A stretch of 64,000 bases of DNA from Deltaproteobacteria bacterium (GTDB taxonomy: Bacteria > UBA10199 > JACPAL01 > JAHFST01), in NCBI GenBank assembly GCA_023265625.1, contig JAHFST010000005.1:1-64000 (forward strand), given 5' to 3'. Positions 25,922 through 35,256 of the stretch are shown here, in pieces (positions within the stretch are counted from its first letter, which is position 1; every line of letters starts with the position of its first letter). A program made the translations under genes and the position numbers. The notes under the pieces were generated by a model. It searched no databases. It was not told the origin of the DNA and saw only the letters and a program-made list of their open reading frames with translations.

Positions 25922-27774
25922 GTTTTCTTGAAAAAAACCTGCAATTCTTAAAGAATACAGATCAGGACCTGGCAAAACGCGTTTCTGACCATCTGCAGCA
26001 TCAACCCATCAAGCCCTTAACATTCGATTCAAATGGCCTAAAAAATGTCCGGTTTGACAAGAATGAGTGGCTTTACAACAACAATCTGGAAAACGAATGC
26101 CATGTGTTGCTGGAAAAAATACATAAGACCTACAACCCCCAAATTGAGCTCTGGCTAGGGTTGGGACTGGGATACCATCTTTGTTCCTATCTCGGCAACC
26201 CTCATCCCCTGAATCAGTTTGTCTTGATAGTCGAACCCTCCATGGATTTTTTTTGTTATTTTTTGACCCAGCAAGACCTATCCGCTTTCCCTAGAAAACC
26301 GTTGATCTTCTGGCTTATCGCCCTCAATAATCAAGAACTTCATTTATTTTTTTTGAGGTTGCTGAATGACGGGAATTTTAGAAACTGCATTCAAAATCGC
26401 CTCACTATTGAGTGGGGATACGCCTCACAACGTCTCGAAGAAACCAAGCAAATCTGGCAAGATTTGGCCGTTCACTCCGAGCCTTGTATCCAATCCAACT
26501 CAATCGATGGATTCTATGGCTTCATGAACCTAATAGGCAACTGGAATATCTTGCAGTCCTCCCCTCCCCTGTCAGAATTTAAGGGAGCCTTGGAGGGGAT
26601 GCCGGGCATTGTTGTTTCTTCCGGCCCCTCTCTGCAACATTCGTTGCACTTATTGAAAGATGTTCGGGATAATGCGGCAATCTTTGCGGTTGATTCCGCC
26701 TACCGCTTACTGTTGCAGGCGGGCATTCAGCCTCACATGACCGGCTGTCTGGAACGGATCCCTTATCAGTCAACCTTGTATGCCAACACAGAAAACCACG
26801 AGTCTGTCTTTTTTGGCCCTCCGCTGCTCTATCCTGAGATATTTCTTCAGCACCATGGCCCGAAGGTTTTCTTGGAACAACAAGGTTTCTCCACCTTCTG
26901 GCTATTCCCGAACACACCGCCTTCTGGGCAAATTCCCCCTGTCACTTGCGTATCTCACATTGCCCTCTATGTACTGTGGTATTTGGGCTGTCGTCCCATC
27001 TATCTCCTGGGCCAAGATCTCGCCTTTGATCCAAAAACAAGGCAATCACATATGTCAGGCCTGACTCTCGACACCAGCAGTAACACCATGAAAAGTTATG
27101 GCATGAATTTATTATCCGTGCCCGCAAACAGCGGGAAAACGATCGAAACTAGCGAGTTGTGGTGGCATTATTCGATCGATTTTCTCAATATGATCTATCC
27201 GCTGCACATGGATTGCATCAACGTCATTCCGTCCGAATACGGCCTGCAACTTGGGAATATCCCGCGTGAAGACCCCACGACTGTCTTTCCGATGAGATTC
27301 CCCGCAAAACTGGACGTCAAAACGCGGTTAAGAGAAATATTTGATGAGTGGCGGCAAATAAAACAAGCGCAGCACCAAGATGCAATGTCGGCCTCTGTGA
27401 AAGAAGCAAAGATTAAACTTCCCAAAATGCTGTCCAAGTTGAATCGCCTCACAGAAAATATCTACATTTTCTATCTGGAACATAACCTTGCCGATCACCC
27501 AACCGTAGATTGGAGTAAGGACTACCAGGGCTTCCTACAGGATATAGAAAAAAGCATCCAAGACATCATGGACGATCACTCTTTCATCACATTGTTGTTC
27601 CCAATAGTCGCGGGAACGCATAATAGGCTCATGGGGTTAAGTTATACTCTCATGGCGGAAGACAATTCATCTTCCCAGATCTGGTCCAGCAAGCTTTTGA
27701 TCGTATTAAATTGGCTTTCGGAAATGATTATCCTATGCCAGATGCTCCTGAACCATTTGGATAAAATACCTTAG
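25918..27774 (+). CDS. Maf-type flagellin glycosyltransferase (DUF115), type D, copy 2
   Basis: A 618-residue Maf protein, a close paralogue of the one at 16870-18717. It has LWLGLGLGYHLCSYL, PGIVVSSGPSLQHSLHLL (about 230-248), HMTGCLERIPYQ, and IYLLGQDLAFDPKTRQSHMSG (shown in part). ATG 25918 overlaps the preceding stop (ATGA); the in-frame TTG 25909 is less likely. Both type D copies share VSHIALYVLWYLGCRP, so the duplication is fairly recent relative to the other Maf types here. Confidence 0.92.
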   Translation: MSFLEKNLQFLKNTDQDLAKRVSDHLQHQPIKPLTFDSNGLKNVRFDKNEWLYNNNLENECHVLLEKIHKTYNPQIELWLGLGLGYHLCSYLGNPHPLNQFVLIVEPSMDFFCYFLTQQDLSAFPRKPLIFWLIALNNQELHLFFLRLLNDGNFRNCIQNRLTIEWGYASQRLEETKQIWQDLAVHSEPCIQSNSIDGFYGFMNLIGNWNILQSSPPLSEFKGALEGMPGIVVSSGPSLQHSLHLLKDVRDNAAIFAVDSAYRLLLQAGIQPHMTGCLERIPYQSTLYANTENHESVFFGPPLLYPEIFLQHHGPKVFLEQQGFSTFWLFPNTPPSGQIPPVTCVSHIALYVLWYLGCRPIYLLGQDLAFDPKTRQSHMSGLTLDTSSNTMKSYGMNLLSVPANSGKTIETSELWWHYSIDFLNMIYPLHMDCINVIPSEYGLQLGNIPREDPTTVFPMRFPAKLDVKTRLREIFDEWRQIKQAQHQDAMSASVKEAKIKLPKMLSKLNRLTENIYIFYLEHNLADHPTVDWSKDYQGFLQDIEKSIQDIMDDHSFITLLFPIVAGTHNRLMGLSYTLMAEDNSSSQIWSSKLLIVLNWLSEMIILCQMLLNHLDKIP

Positions 27775-27892
27775 ATAATCGGCATTTTTTTCCAGACCTA
27801 TATCGCCTCCAATAAAATGGCCTATTATCGACCCTTCTTCACCAATAACATATTGATATTATTAATATTTTTGTACTATCATGAAACTTGAT

Positions 27893-27908
27893 TGGCATTA
27901 CTTTTGCA
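27893..27908 (+). promoter_or_regulatory. Sigma-54 promoter, TGGCAT-N5-TTGCA
   Basis: TGGCAT (27893-27898), five bases, TTGCA (27904-27908), a full consensus match. Transcription would start near 27918, so the GTG at 27916 cannot be the start codon; ATG 27949 is used instead. It would drive the GT-B-like gene, the double GT41 gene and the second amidation module. Confidence 0.72.
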
Positions 27909-27948
27909 TTAGCTAGTGAACAGACTGTTGCTAGCGGGAAGATACGCC

Positions 27949-29919
27949 ATGGATGACAGAGATCTACTAGAAAGATTCGACCTTTCCGAAATTCCATGTC
28001 AAGGAGGGCCTGCTCTCAGCACGGTTGTGCCATCCCAATCTTCTCTGCATATTTATATTTTTACCAAAACGGAAAATGCGCAAAGATTTTTCCTAAATCT
28101 TGCATCGGCTCCACTCCATGGATCGTCCGTTTTTATCCTCCCTGACGTCAAAACCATTCCCGCCCAATGGCTACCAAGAAAGGCATCCGTCTACCTACTT
28201 TCAACGGCAAATTACATCTTAGACAAGAATGATATCAATATAACCGATAAAATCTGGGAGGCCCTGTATCGATACTTTGTGATCGATGCCTGGGGACAAT
28301 TCGCGCGGCAGGACTACAGGCTGCCCCTGATTATGAGCGACGACCCCGAATCCACCGCCTCCACACCTCACTTCCTCAACAACCTGCTCGCACCTTATAT
28401 TGAAATGGATAAAAAACTCCCCCCATCAAACACGGGTAAGCTTCAAACCAGGGAAGGCATCCTCGTCCAAAATACCGAAAATGGGGAGCTCTTCAACTCA
28501 CTCTATGAAACCCTGAGGTTCTCGGACAAACCGGTCTATCAAATCAATAACAATACGGGTTGGGTATCTGGAAGAGGTCTCACGAAGGAGAAATATCAGG
28601 ACATGAATAACAAAGATTTTGCCGATTACCTGATCCAAAAAAACATTGGGATGATTTATTTCATCAATTATTATTTTATGGCCATTGATGAGACGGGGAT
28701 AAGCCGCCTTTGGGTCCTGAAACGATTGGGCGTCATCGGTATTTCTGTCATTGTTGACATGGTCCTGGATGGGATGCACCCTATTCCGCTGCGTTATCTG
28801 CCTAACAACATTCACGCCATGGTCCTACACAGCACCGAAAACTTCCATGCATTTTTACAATACAGGTCATCTGCCCAGCTTCATAAGTGTCCTCAGATTG
28901 CCCCTAGCCCAAAGAAGGACCATCCTCCTCACAACGCCTCCATAGAAGGATTAGTGGTGACTTCAAATTCCCGACTCTTTTTTCTCAAGGATCTCAAAAA
29001 TCAAGGCTTCGATTGCACCCTCCTCTACCCGCTATTCCATCAACTACTCCAAAGGCAAATGCCCATCTACCACACCTATTTCATCTTTCTCCACGCCCTC
29101 GGCCAGGCGGGACTCAAGTTAAGCAAGGATAGGATGCTAGCCCTATTCAAGTACCTTACCTATACCTCCATCGTCTTAAGAACCTTTGTCCGGTATGAAC
29201 TCATCCAGAAAGCCGCACAAGTAACAGAACGCATCGGTCTTCCATTCAAAATATACGGCGATGATGATTGGCAAATGTTGTTTCCAAAATACCATCAAAA
29301 TAAATACCTCAATCAAACTGAGCTTGCTGCAGCACGCCAAAATAACATCAATCTGGACGCAACCCCCTCCAGCAGCTTTTACAGCCAGCATCCCGTCATC
29401 CCGCTGGTTCTGTTGGGAGGCGGCAGCATTTTAGCGCCCGCTCCTTATCCCTCTTCAGCTAAATCGCATCCTGCAGCGACAAAGGCGCTCAAACGTTTCT
29501 ACTTCAACAAGGCTGAGGATATGAAGGCCGCATTATTCAATGTGCTAGAAAAACCTCGCCTTGACCTATCTGAACAGGAGGCGGTCTCCGACGTGTTTGG
29601 GGTGTCCACATTAATCCAGTCTGCCAACCACATCCTCCAAGGCACCCCCTCAAACCGCTGGGATCTCATCCCGACCCTATCGGGCATGATCCCCACTATG
29701 CCTCCGGAAGAATATGAATTCATGGATTGTTGCGCCGACTACGTACTGGCGCTCTTCCAAGGCAACTATCAAAGACGCCATCCCGCAACCGAAACATCCG
29801 AGGCCCTGTTTCAACAGCTCGCTCTTTTTGGTAACAATAGAAACCAATTTTTTAAAGAAATACAGGATAGCTGCCCGTATTTGGAGAATTTATTGATCTT
29901 TCTCGGTGGAACCCCATGA
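27949..29919 (+). CDS. Putative GT-B glycosyltransferase, CgeB-like C-terminal part
   Basis: A 656-residue protein not recognised over most of its length. Residues from about 440 (GLPFKIYGDDDWQMLFPKY, then ELAAARQNNINLDATPSSSF, then VLLGGGSILAPAPYP and FYFNKAEDMKAALFNVL, partly shown) follow the order of CgeB-like/Glyco_trans_1_2 domains: G-D-W, N-INL and a final helix after a strand. The Glu of the usual vFEA motif is not seen, so activity is uncertain. It has its own sigma-54 promoter and overlaps the double TPR-GT41 gene by ATGA, which points to glycan work. Confidence 0.6.
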   Translation: MDDRDLLERFDLSEIPCQGGPALSTVVPSQSSLHIYIFTKTENAQRFFLNLASAPLHGSSVFILPDVKTIPAQWLPRKASVYLLSTANYILDKNDINITDKIWEALYRYFVIDAWGQFARQDYRLPLIMSDDPESTASTPHFLNNLLAPYIEMDKKLPPSNTGKLQTREGILVQNTENGELFNSLYETLRFSDKPVYQINNNTGWVSGRGLTKEKYQDMNNKDFADYLIQKNIGMIYFINYYFMAIDETGISRLWVLKRLGVIGISVIVDMVLDGMHPIPLRYLPNNIHAMVLHSTENFHAFLQYRSSAQLHKCPQIAPSPKKDHPPHNASIEGLVVTSNSRLFFLKDLKNQGFDCTLLYPLFHQLLQRQMPIYHTYFIFLHALGQAGLKLSKDRMLALFKYLTYTSIVLRTFVRYELIQKAAQVTERIGLPFKIYGDDDWQMLFPKYHQNKYLNQTELAAARQNNINLDATPSSSFYSQHPVIPLVLLGGGSILAPAPYPSSAKSHPAATKALKRFYFNKAEDMKAALFNVLEKPRLDLSEQEAVSDVFGVSTLIQSANHILQGTPSNRWDLIPTLSGMIPTMPPEEYEFMDCCADYVLALFQGNYQRRHPATETSEALFQQLALFGNNRNQFFKEIQDSCPYLENLLIFLGGTP

Positions 29920-32900
29920 ACGAACCCATGACCAAATCAGAAAATGCCGATTTATTAGAGGCCGCCGCGTTACATCGACTGGGACAACGGCAACCTGCCA
30001 GGGTAATCTATGCGAAAATATTACAAGAAAACCCAAACGACTTTAACGCCCTATTTCTCTTTGGCCTATGGCAGCATGAACAGTTAAATTATTCCGAGGC
30101 TATATCGTTACTGCGCCGCGCCCTCCGTATCGATGATCGCCATGACGGCTGTTGGTATTTGCTTGGTTCATGCCTGGAGGCCCTGGGTGATAACGCCGAA
30201 GCGGGGCGTTGCTATCAAAATACTTGCCAGATCAATCCCCAACATGTGACGGCCCTTAAAAAGATCGGCTACTTCCTGCACAACCAGGGCAAGCTTGATG
30301 AGTCAATGCTGTATTACCAACGGGCCAGCGCTCTGACTCCCAACGATCATGAGATACATACCAATCTCGGAATGATTTTCACGCAACAAGGCAAACTCAC
30401 TGAGGCCAACGATCACTATCAAGACTCCCTCAAAATCAACCCCAATGTTCCGGAGACTCATAACAATCTGGGTTGTGTCTCTAAAGATAGTGGGTTGCTA
30501 GATCAGGCCCTTATCAACTTCCAACAAGCTATCTCCCTCCGCCCCAATTACCATGCTGCTCATAGTAACTACCTCTTCGCACTAAATTACCTTCCTAATC
30601 TGTCTCCGGAAGAGATCTTTGAAAAACATCGGGCTTGGGGATCCATGATCCGGAACGGTATCAACCTGGGGCAGGGCGCAATAAATTGCGCCCCTACAAA
30701 TAACAAAATCAAGGTCGGGTATCTCTCTCCTGACTTCCGTACCCACTCCGTCGCCTACTTCATCGAACCCATCCTCGCTCATCACAACCAAGATCAGTTT
30801 GACATCTTCTGCTATGCCGATGTCCCGCACCCTGATCAAACTACACATCGCCTCAAGAGCCTCGTCCCTCACTGGTATGATACCCATCTCCTGCTTGACT
30901 CAGAACTCTGCGACCTCATCCAATCCCATCAACTCGATATCTTGGTCGATCTCGCTGGTCACACCGCCGGTAACCGTCTCCCGGTCCTGGCTCGAAAAGT
31001 AGCCCCCATCCAAGTCACCTATCTGGGCTACCCCAACACCACAGGACTCTCTCAGATCGACTACCGTCTCACTGACCCCATTGCCGATCCCCCCGATCAA
31101 GACCCCCTCTACACCGAAAAACTCTATCGACTCCCTCACGGCTTCCTCTGTTATCAACCCCCGCTCAATGCCCCGGACATCAAGCTACTCCCAGCCCTCC
31201 ACAATGGCTTCATTACCTTTGGCTCCTGCAACGCCTTGCCCAAGATTAACCAAAATGTCATCGCTCTCTGGTCCCAGATCCTCAACGCCGTCCCTCATTC
31301 CAAGCTCCTCCTCAAAAATAGCTCCTTCGGCGACCTCAACACTCGCCAACACTACCTCCAACTCTTCTCCCAGCACGGCATCTCCCCGGATCGCCTCTCC
31401 CTCTTGGGTTGGTCCAAGGACACCGCCTCGCATCTCTCCATCTACCACCAAATCGACATCGCCCTCGACACGTTCCCCTACAACGGGACCACCACCACCT
31501 GCGAAGCACTCTGGATGGGGGTTCCGGTCATCACGCTCCAGGGAAACAGGCATGCGGGAAGGGTCGGAATGAGCGTTTTGGAGAATGTTCAGCTCTCTGA
31601 CTGGATTGCCGCCACACCGTTGGACTATCAACAGAAGGCCATCTATTGGACCCAAAACTTACAGGAGTTATCCAACCTCAGGACAAAACTTCGTGGTCGA
31701 ATGACACACGCTCCTTTACTCAACGCACCCTCATTTGTCAAAAATCTTGAAAAAACTTATCTGCAGATGACCGCCTCTCATTTACTTGTACAAGCGTTTG
31801 AATACCATCAATCAGGAAACCTTACGGCAGCGGAGCCATTGTATTTAGAAATTTTGAGGGAAGAGCCTCAGAATTCTCGGGCCTTATTTTTACTGGCCAC
31901 ATTGCAGGCCCAGTGCAGCAAATTTGAGGAGGCTAAGAGACTCTTTCAAAAGGTATTAGAACTGACTCCTGACTCCATTGAGACTTACAATAATTTAGGC
32001 AATGTCTTGATGATGCAAGGAAAACACGAGGAGGCGTTGCATTGCTATCAGAGTGCGCTGCGTCTCAAACCTGACTATGACGAGGGATTTCTCAATATGG
32101 GAAAAGTCTTGAGGGCCATGGGGCACAACGATCTTGCCCTCGATAGCTATCGCCAGGCCATCTTGATCAATCCCAAACAAGTCGCTGCATTGGTTGAGAT
32201 AGGACTATCGCTTTACCAGCAGGGAAATATTTCTGCATCCATGGAATTCTATGAAAAAGCCCTGGCCATTGAACCCCGCTGCTTACCTGCCCTGGAAAAC
32301 TTGGGAATTTGTTTGCAGGCAGAGGGAAAAATTAATCAGGCCATCCTTTGTTATCAACAGGTTATTGCAACAAGTCCCAGTGCCACCACCTACAATAATC
32401 TTGGCGTGGCTTACAAAGAGGCTGGAGAATTGGCAATGGCGGTAAATTGTTACCAGCAGGCCATCGATCTTAACCCTGAACATGCCATCGCCTATTCCAA
32501 CCTGGGAGCGGGTTATAAAAATCAAGGCAAACTGGATTTGGCCATCGATGCCTACCGTAAGGCCCTTCAGCTCAATCCAGGCTACGCAGAGGCCCATAGC
32601 AATCTCTTACTCACCCTCAATTATCATCCGAAATACTCTGCATCATCCTTGTATGCCGAGCATCACGCATGGAATCAAATACATGCCTCAACATCCCCGT
32701 GTTTGTCGCATTCTAACCGGTTAGAAAACCGAGTTCTTAAAATTGGCTATGTCTCTCCCGATTTATACAACCATTCGGTCAGCTATTTTCTTGAGCCAAT
32801 TTTATCCAAACACGACCCTAAGCAATTTGATGTCTTTGTCTATGCGCAAGTCTTACGCCCGGATCAGACCACCCAACGCCTAAAATCATTAGTACCCCAT

Positions 32901-33848
32901 TGGCGTTCAACAGTCGGCTTATCCGATGATGAGATGTTCAAGATGATCCAAGCCGACGAGATTGATATCCTGATTGACCTCGCCGGGCACACGGCATCCA
33001 ATCGACTAAAAGTTTTTTCCATGAAACCTGCACCGATTCAAGTGACTTACTTGGGTTACCCCAATACCACAGGCCTCAAAACCATGGATTACCGCCTGAC
33101 AGATCAATGGGCCGATCCCCCCGATCAGGACCAGTGGCACAGTGAACGCCTGATACGCCTCCCTCGAGGGTTTTTGTGTTATACACCCCCGAGAAACGCA
33201 CCGGACGTTAACCCTTTGCCGGCGGATCAATGCGGCGTATTTACTTTTGGGTCTTTTAACCATTTGGCAAAGATCACTCCTCCGGTCATTAAAACTTGGG
33301 CGGGAATTCTCAAAAGAGTCCCGCAATCTCGCCTCGTCATCAAGGCAAAATCACTAAAAGATCAAGCCACCTGTGACCATTATCGTACCCTGTTTGCCCG
33401 GCAAAATATTTCATCGGATCGGATCGATTTGGTGAGTTGGGCCCCCTCCACGGAGGGACATCTGGCCCTTTACCATAAAATTGATGTGGCCCTCGATGCA
33501 TTTCCCTATCATGGCACAACCACCACCTGTGAGGCCCTCTGGATGGGTGTTCCGGTCATTACATTATCCGGCAACCGACATGCCAGTCGCGTGGGAAACA
33601 GCCTGCTGACTCGCCTTGACTGTCAAGAATGGATCGCCGCTGATGAGGACCATTACGTTGCTTTGGCTCAGCAACTAGCCGACAATCTGCCAAAACTGCG
33701 GGACTTTCGCATGAAGGCCCGCGAGAGGATGATGCGATCTTCTCTCTGCGATCCTCAGTCAATCACCACCGATATGGAACAGGCCTATCGATCCATGTGG
33801 CAGGACTATGGGCGTAAGCCATTGGCCTTTTCACCAAAAATAACTTAG
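29916..33848 (+). CDS. Double TPR-GT41 glycosyltransferase (two complete enzymes in one chain)
   Basis: A 1310-residue protein with the order TPR - GT41 - TPR - GT41. TPRs lie at about 10-235 and 625-905. The GT41 cores start at IKVGYLSPDFRTHS (about 264) and LKIGYVSPDLYNHS (about 940), and each has an AGHTA motif, a VTYLGYPNTTGL motif, a FGS(C/F)N...KI motif and CEALWMGVPVITL. No stop or frameshift interrupts the chain. The first half is close to the protein at 15155 and carries the same GTAGGGGCG repeat in its linker (residues about 253-261). Two active centres could glycosylate two sites or add two sugars. ATGA overlap with the previous gene; the next gene starts 9 bp after. Confidence 0.9.
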   Translation: MNEPMTKSENADLLEAAALHRLGQRQPARVIYAKILQENPNDFNALFLFGLWQHEQLNYSEAISLLRRALRIDDRHDGCWYLLGSCLEALGDNAEAGRCYQNTCQINPQHVTALKKIGYFLHNQGKLDESMLYYQRASALTPNDHEIHTNLGMIFTQQGKLTEANDHYQDSLKINPNVPETHNNLGCVSKDSGLLDQALINFQQAISLRPNYHAAHSNYLFALNYLPNLSPEEIFEKHRAWGSMIRNGINLGQGAINCAPTNNKIKVGYLSPDFRTHSVAYFIEPILAHHNQDQFDIFCYADVPHPDQTTHRLKSLVPHWYDTHLLLDSELCDLIQSHQLDILVDLAGHTAGNRLPVLARKVAPIQVTYLGYPNTTGLSQIDYRLTDPIADPPDQDPLYTEKLYRLPHGFLCYQPPLNAPDIKLLPALHNGFITFGSCNALPKINQNVIALWSQILNAVPHSKLLLKNSSFGDLNTRQHYLQLFSQHGISPDRLSLLGWSKDTASHLSIYHQIDIALDTFPYNGTTTTCEALWMGVPVITLQGNRHAGRVGMSVLENVQLSDWIAATPLDYQQKAIYWTQNLQELSNLRTKLRGRMTHAPLLNAPSFVKNLEKTYLQMTASHLLVQAFEYHQSGNLTAAEPLYLEILREEPQNSRALFLLATLQAQCSKFEEAKRLFQKVLELTPDSIETYNNLGNVLMMQGKHEEALHCYQSALRLKPDYDEGFLNMGKVLRAMGHNDLALDSYRQAILINPKQVAALVEIGLSLYQQGNISASMEFYEKALAIEPRCLPALENLGICLQAEGKINQAILCYQQVIATSPSATTYNNLGVAYKEAGELAMAVNCYQQAIDLNPEHAIAYSNLGAGYKNQGKLDLAIDAYRKALQLNPGYAEAHSNLLLTLNYHPKYSASSLYAEHHAWNQIHASTSPCLSHSNRLENRVLKIGYVSPDLYNHSVSYFLEPILSKHDPKQFDVFVYAQVLRPDQTTQRLKSLVPHWRSTVGLSDDEMFKMIQADEIDILIDLAGHTASNRLKVFSMKPAPIQVTYLGYPNTTGLKTMDYRLTDQWADPPDQDQWHSERLIRLPRGFLCYTPPRNAPDVNPLPADQCGVFTFGSFNHLAKITPPVIKTWAGILKRVPQSRLVIKAKSLKDQATCDHYRTLFARQNISSDRIDLVSWAPSTEGHLALYHKIDVALDAFPYHGTTTTCEALWMGVPVITLSGNRHASRVGNSLLTRLDCQEWIAADEDHYVALAQQLADNLPKLRDFRMKARERMMRSSLCDPQSITTDMEQAYRSMWQDYGRKPLAFSPKIT
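30674..30697. repeat. GTAGGGGCG-type palindromic repeat, copy 3
   Basis: GGGCGCAAT (30674-30682) and ATTGCGCCC (30685-30693) form a perfect 9-bp inverted repeat followed by CTACAAAT. It is read in frame as part of the linker LGQGAINCAPTN between TPR and GT41. Confidence 0.7.
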
Positions 33849-33857
33849 GGGAGTCTT

Positions 33858-34466
33858 ATGGTGGTGATTATTGATTATCAAATGGGCAATAAGCAGTCTG
33901 TCTCTAACGCCTTTGCATCACTTGGGTGTGCCGTGGTGACTTCGCATCAACCCGAAGATATTAAACAGGCAACCCATCTTGTTTTGCCGGGAGTCGGGGC
34001 CTTTGGTGATGGCATGAAAAACCTAACCCAATTGGGTCTCATCCCCATCCTAGCAGAAGAAGTGCTGGGTAAGAAAAAACCTTTCTTGGGGGTTTGCCTT
34101 GGCATGCAACTTCTGGCCACCAAGGGTACTGAATACGGTCAGCATCAGGGGTTAAACTGGATCCCCGGGGTCGTCGATCTCATCCCAAGTCAAGCAGAGC
34201 TCAGAATACCGCACGTGGGCTGGAACAATGTTGCCATCAAAAGAAAACACCCGCTTGTCAATGACCTAGGGGAAGAGGCGACTTTTTATTTTGTTCACAG
34301 TTATCATTTTCAACCGGAATCGCCTGAAGATATTGTCGCAACATGTAAGTATGGCATTGAGTTCGCTGCCATCTTACAAAAAGATAATATTTTTGCCACC
34401 CAGTTTCACCCAGAAAAAAGCCATAAAGACGGCATGCTCATCCTAAAAAACTTCCTCCATGCTTAA
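33858..34466 (+). CDS. hisH: HisH-like glutamine amidotransferase subunit, module 2
   Basis: A 202-residue class I glutaminase and paralogue of the gene at 20105. Catalytic Cys80 lies in LGVCLGMQLLA, and FHPEKSH supplies His and Glu. GVGAFGDGMKN and PHVGWNNV are family segments. GGGGAG precedes the ATG. It overlaps hisF by 8 bp, the tightest coupling in this module, which fits a HisH-HisF complex. Confidence 0.92.
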   Translation: MVVIIDYQMGNKQSVSNAFASLGCAVVTSHQPEDIKQATHLVLPGVGAFGDGMKNLTQLGLIPILAEEVLGKKKPFLGVCLGMQLLATKGTEYGQHQGLNWIPGVVDLIPSQAELRIPHVGWNNVAIKRKHPLVNDLGEEATFYFVHSYHFQPESPEDIVATCKYGIEFAAILQKDNIFATQFHPEKSHKDGMLILKNFLHA

Positions 34467-35256
34467 GATCCGACTCATCCCTATTTTACTGTTAAAAAAC
34501 GGCCTCATTGTCAGGAGTGAGTCTTTTAAATTTCATCAAATTATCGGCGATCCGATCACGCAACTCTCCCGCTATAACCGCTGGTCCGTCGATGAACTCA
34601 TTTACATCGATATCAGTTCAGACGATCATTACGACGTCCGGCGTGAGGATGCCAAAATCGAAACAAGTGAAAAACGCAGCTTGCTGGATATCATCGAGGT
34701 CGTTTCCAAGTCGTGCTTTGTGCCCCTAACTTTTGGGGGGCGCATCCGAACACTCAACGATATTCGCAGCCGAGTGGCTCGCGGTGCCGATAAGGTCACC
34801 CTCAATTACCAAGCCATTATGGATCCGGGATTCATCACTCAAGCGGCCAAGGTTTTTGGGAACCAGTGCATCGTGGTGTCCATAGACGTATTAAAAAATG
34901 TCCATGGACAATATGAGGTATTCACGTCAGGGCGCCAAAAAGCCACGGGGTTGGATCCCGTCCAATGGGCCAAGGAGGTGGCAAGACTGGGCGCGGGTGA
35001 GATCCTGTTGAATTCGATCGATAGAGATGGTACGGCTGCGGGATTCGATAGCGACTTGATCAGGTCCGTGGTAACAGCCACTTCAATCCCAGTCATTGCT
35101 TGTGGTGGGGCTGGAAAATTTAAGGACTTTGTGACGATCGTGCAAGAAGCCAAACCATCCGCAGTGGCCGCCGCCAACCTGTTCCATTTCACGGAATTAA
35201 GCTACCGTCACGCCAAAAAGGAAATGCTCAAGGGGGGATTAAATGTCCGATCATGA
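34459..35256 (+). CDS. hisF: HisF-like ammonia-channel subunit lacking the catalytic Asp11, module 2
   Basis: A 265-residue HisF-family barrel. The N-terminus reads LIPILLLKNGLIV where HisF has a CLDVKDGRV pattern, so Leu11 again replaces the catalytic Asp. Asp130 is kept (VVSIDVLK). TFGGRIRT replaces the usual GGGIR. IPVIACGGAGKF is conserved. It overlaps the amidotransferase gene downstream by 14 bp. It is too divergent from the first module's hisF to be a recent copy. Confidence 0.9.
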   Translation: MLKIRLIPILLLKNGLIVRSESFKFHQIIGDPITQLSRYNRWSVDELIYIDISSDDHYDVRREDAKIETSEKRSLLDIIEVVSKSCFVPLTFGGRIRTLNDIRSRVARGADKVTLNYQAIMDPGFITQAAKVFGNQCIVVSIDVLKNVHGQYEVFTSGRQKATGLDPVQWAKEVARLGAGEILLNSIDRDGTAAGFDSDLIRSVVTATSIPVIACGGAGKFKDFVTIVQEAKPSAVAAANLFHFTELSYRHAKKEMLKGGLNVRS

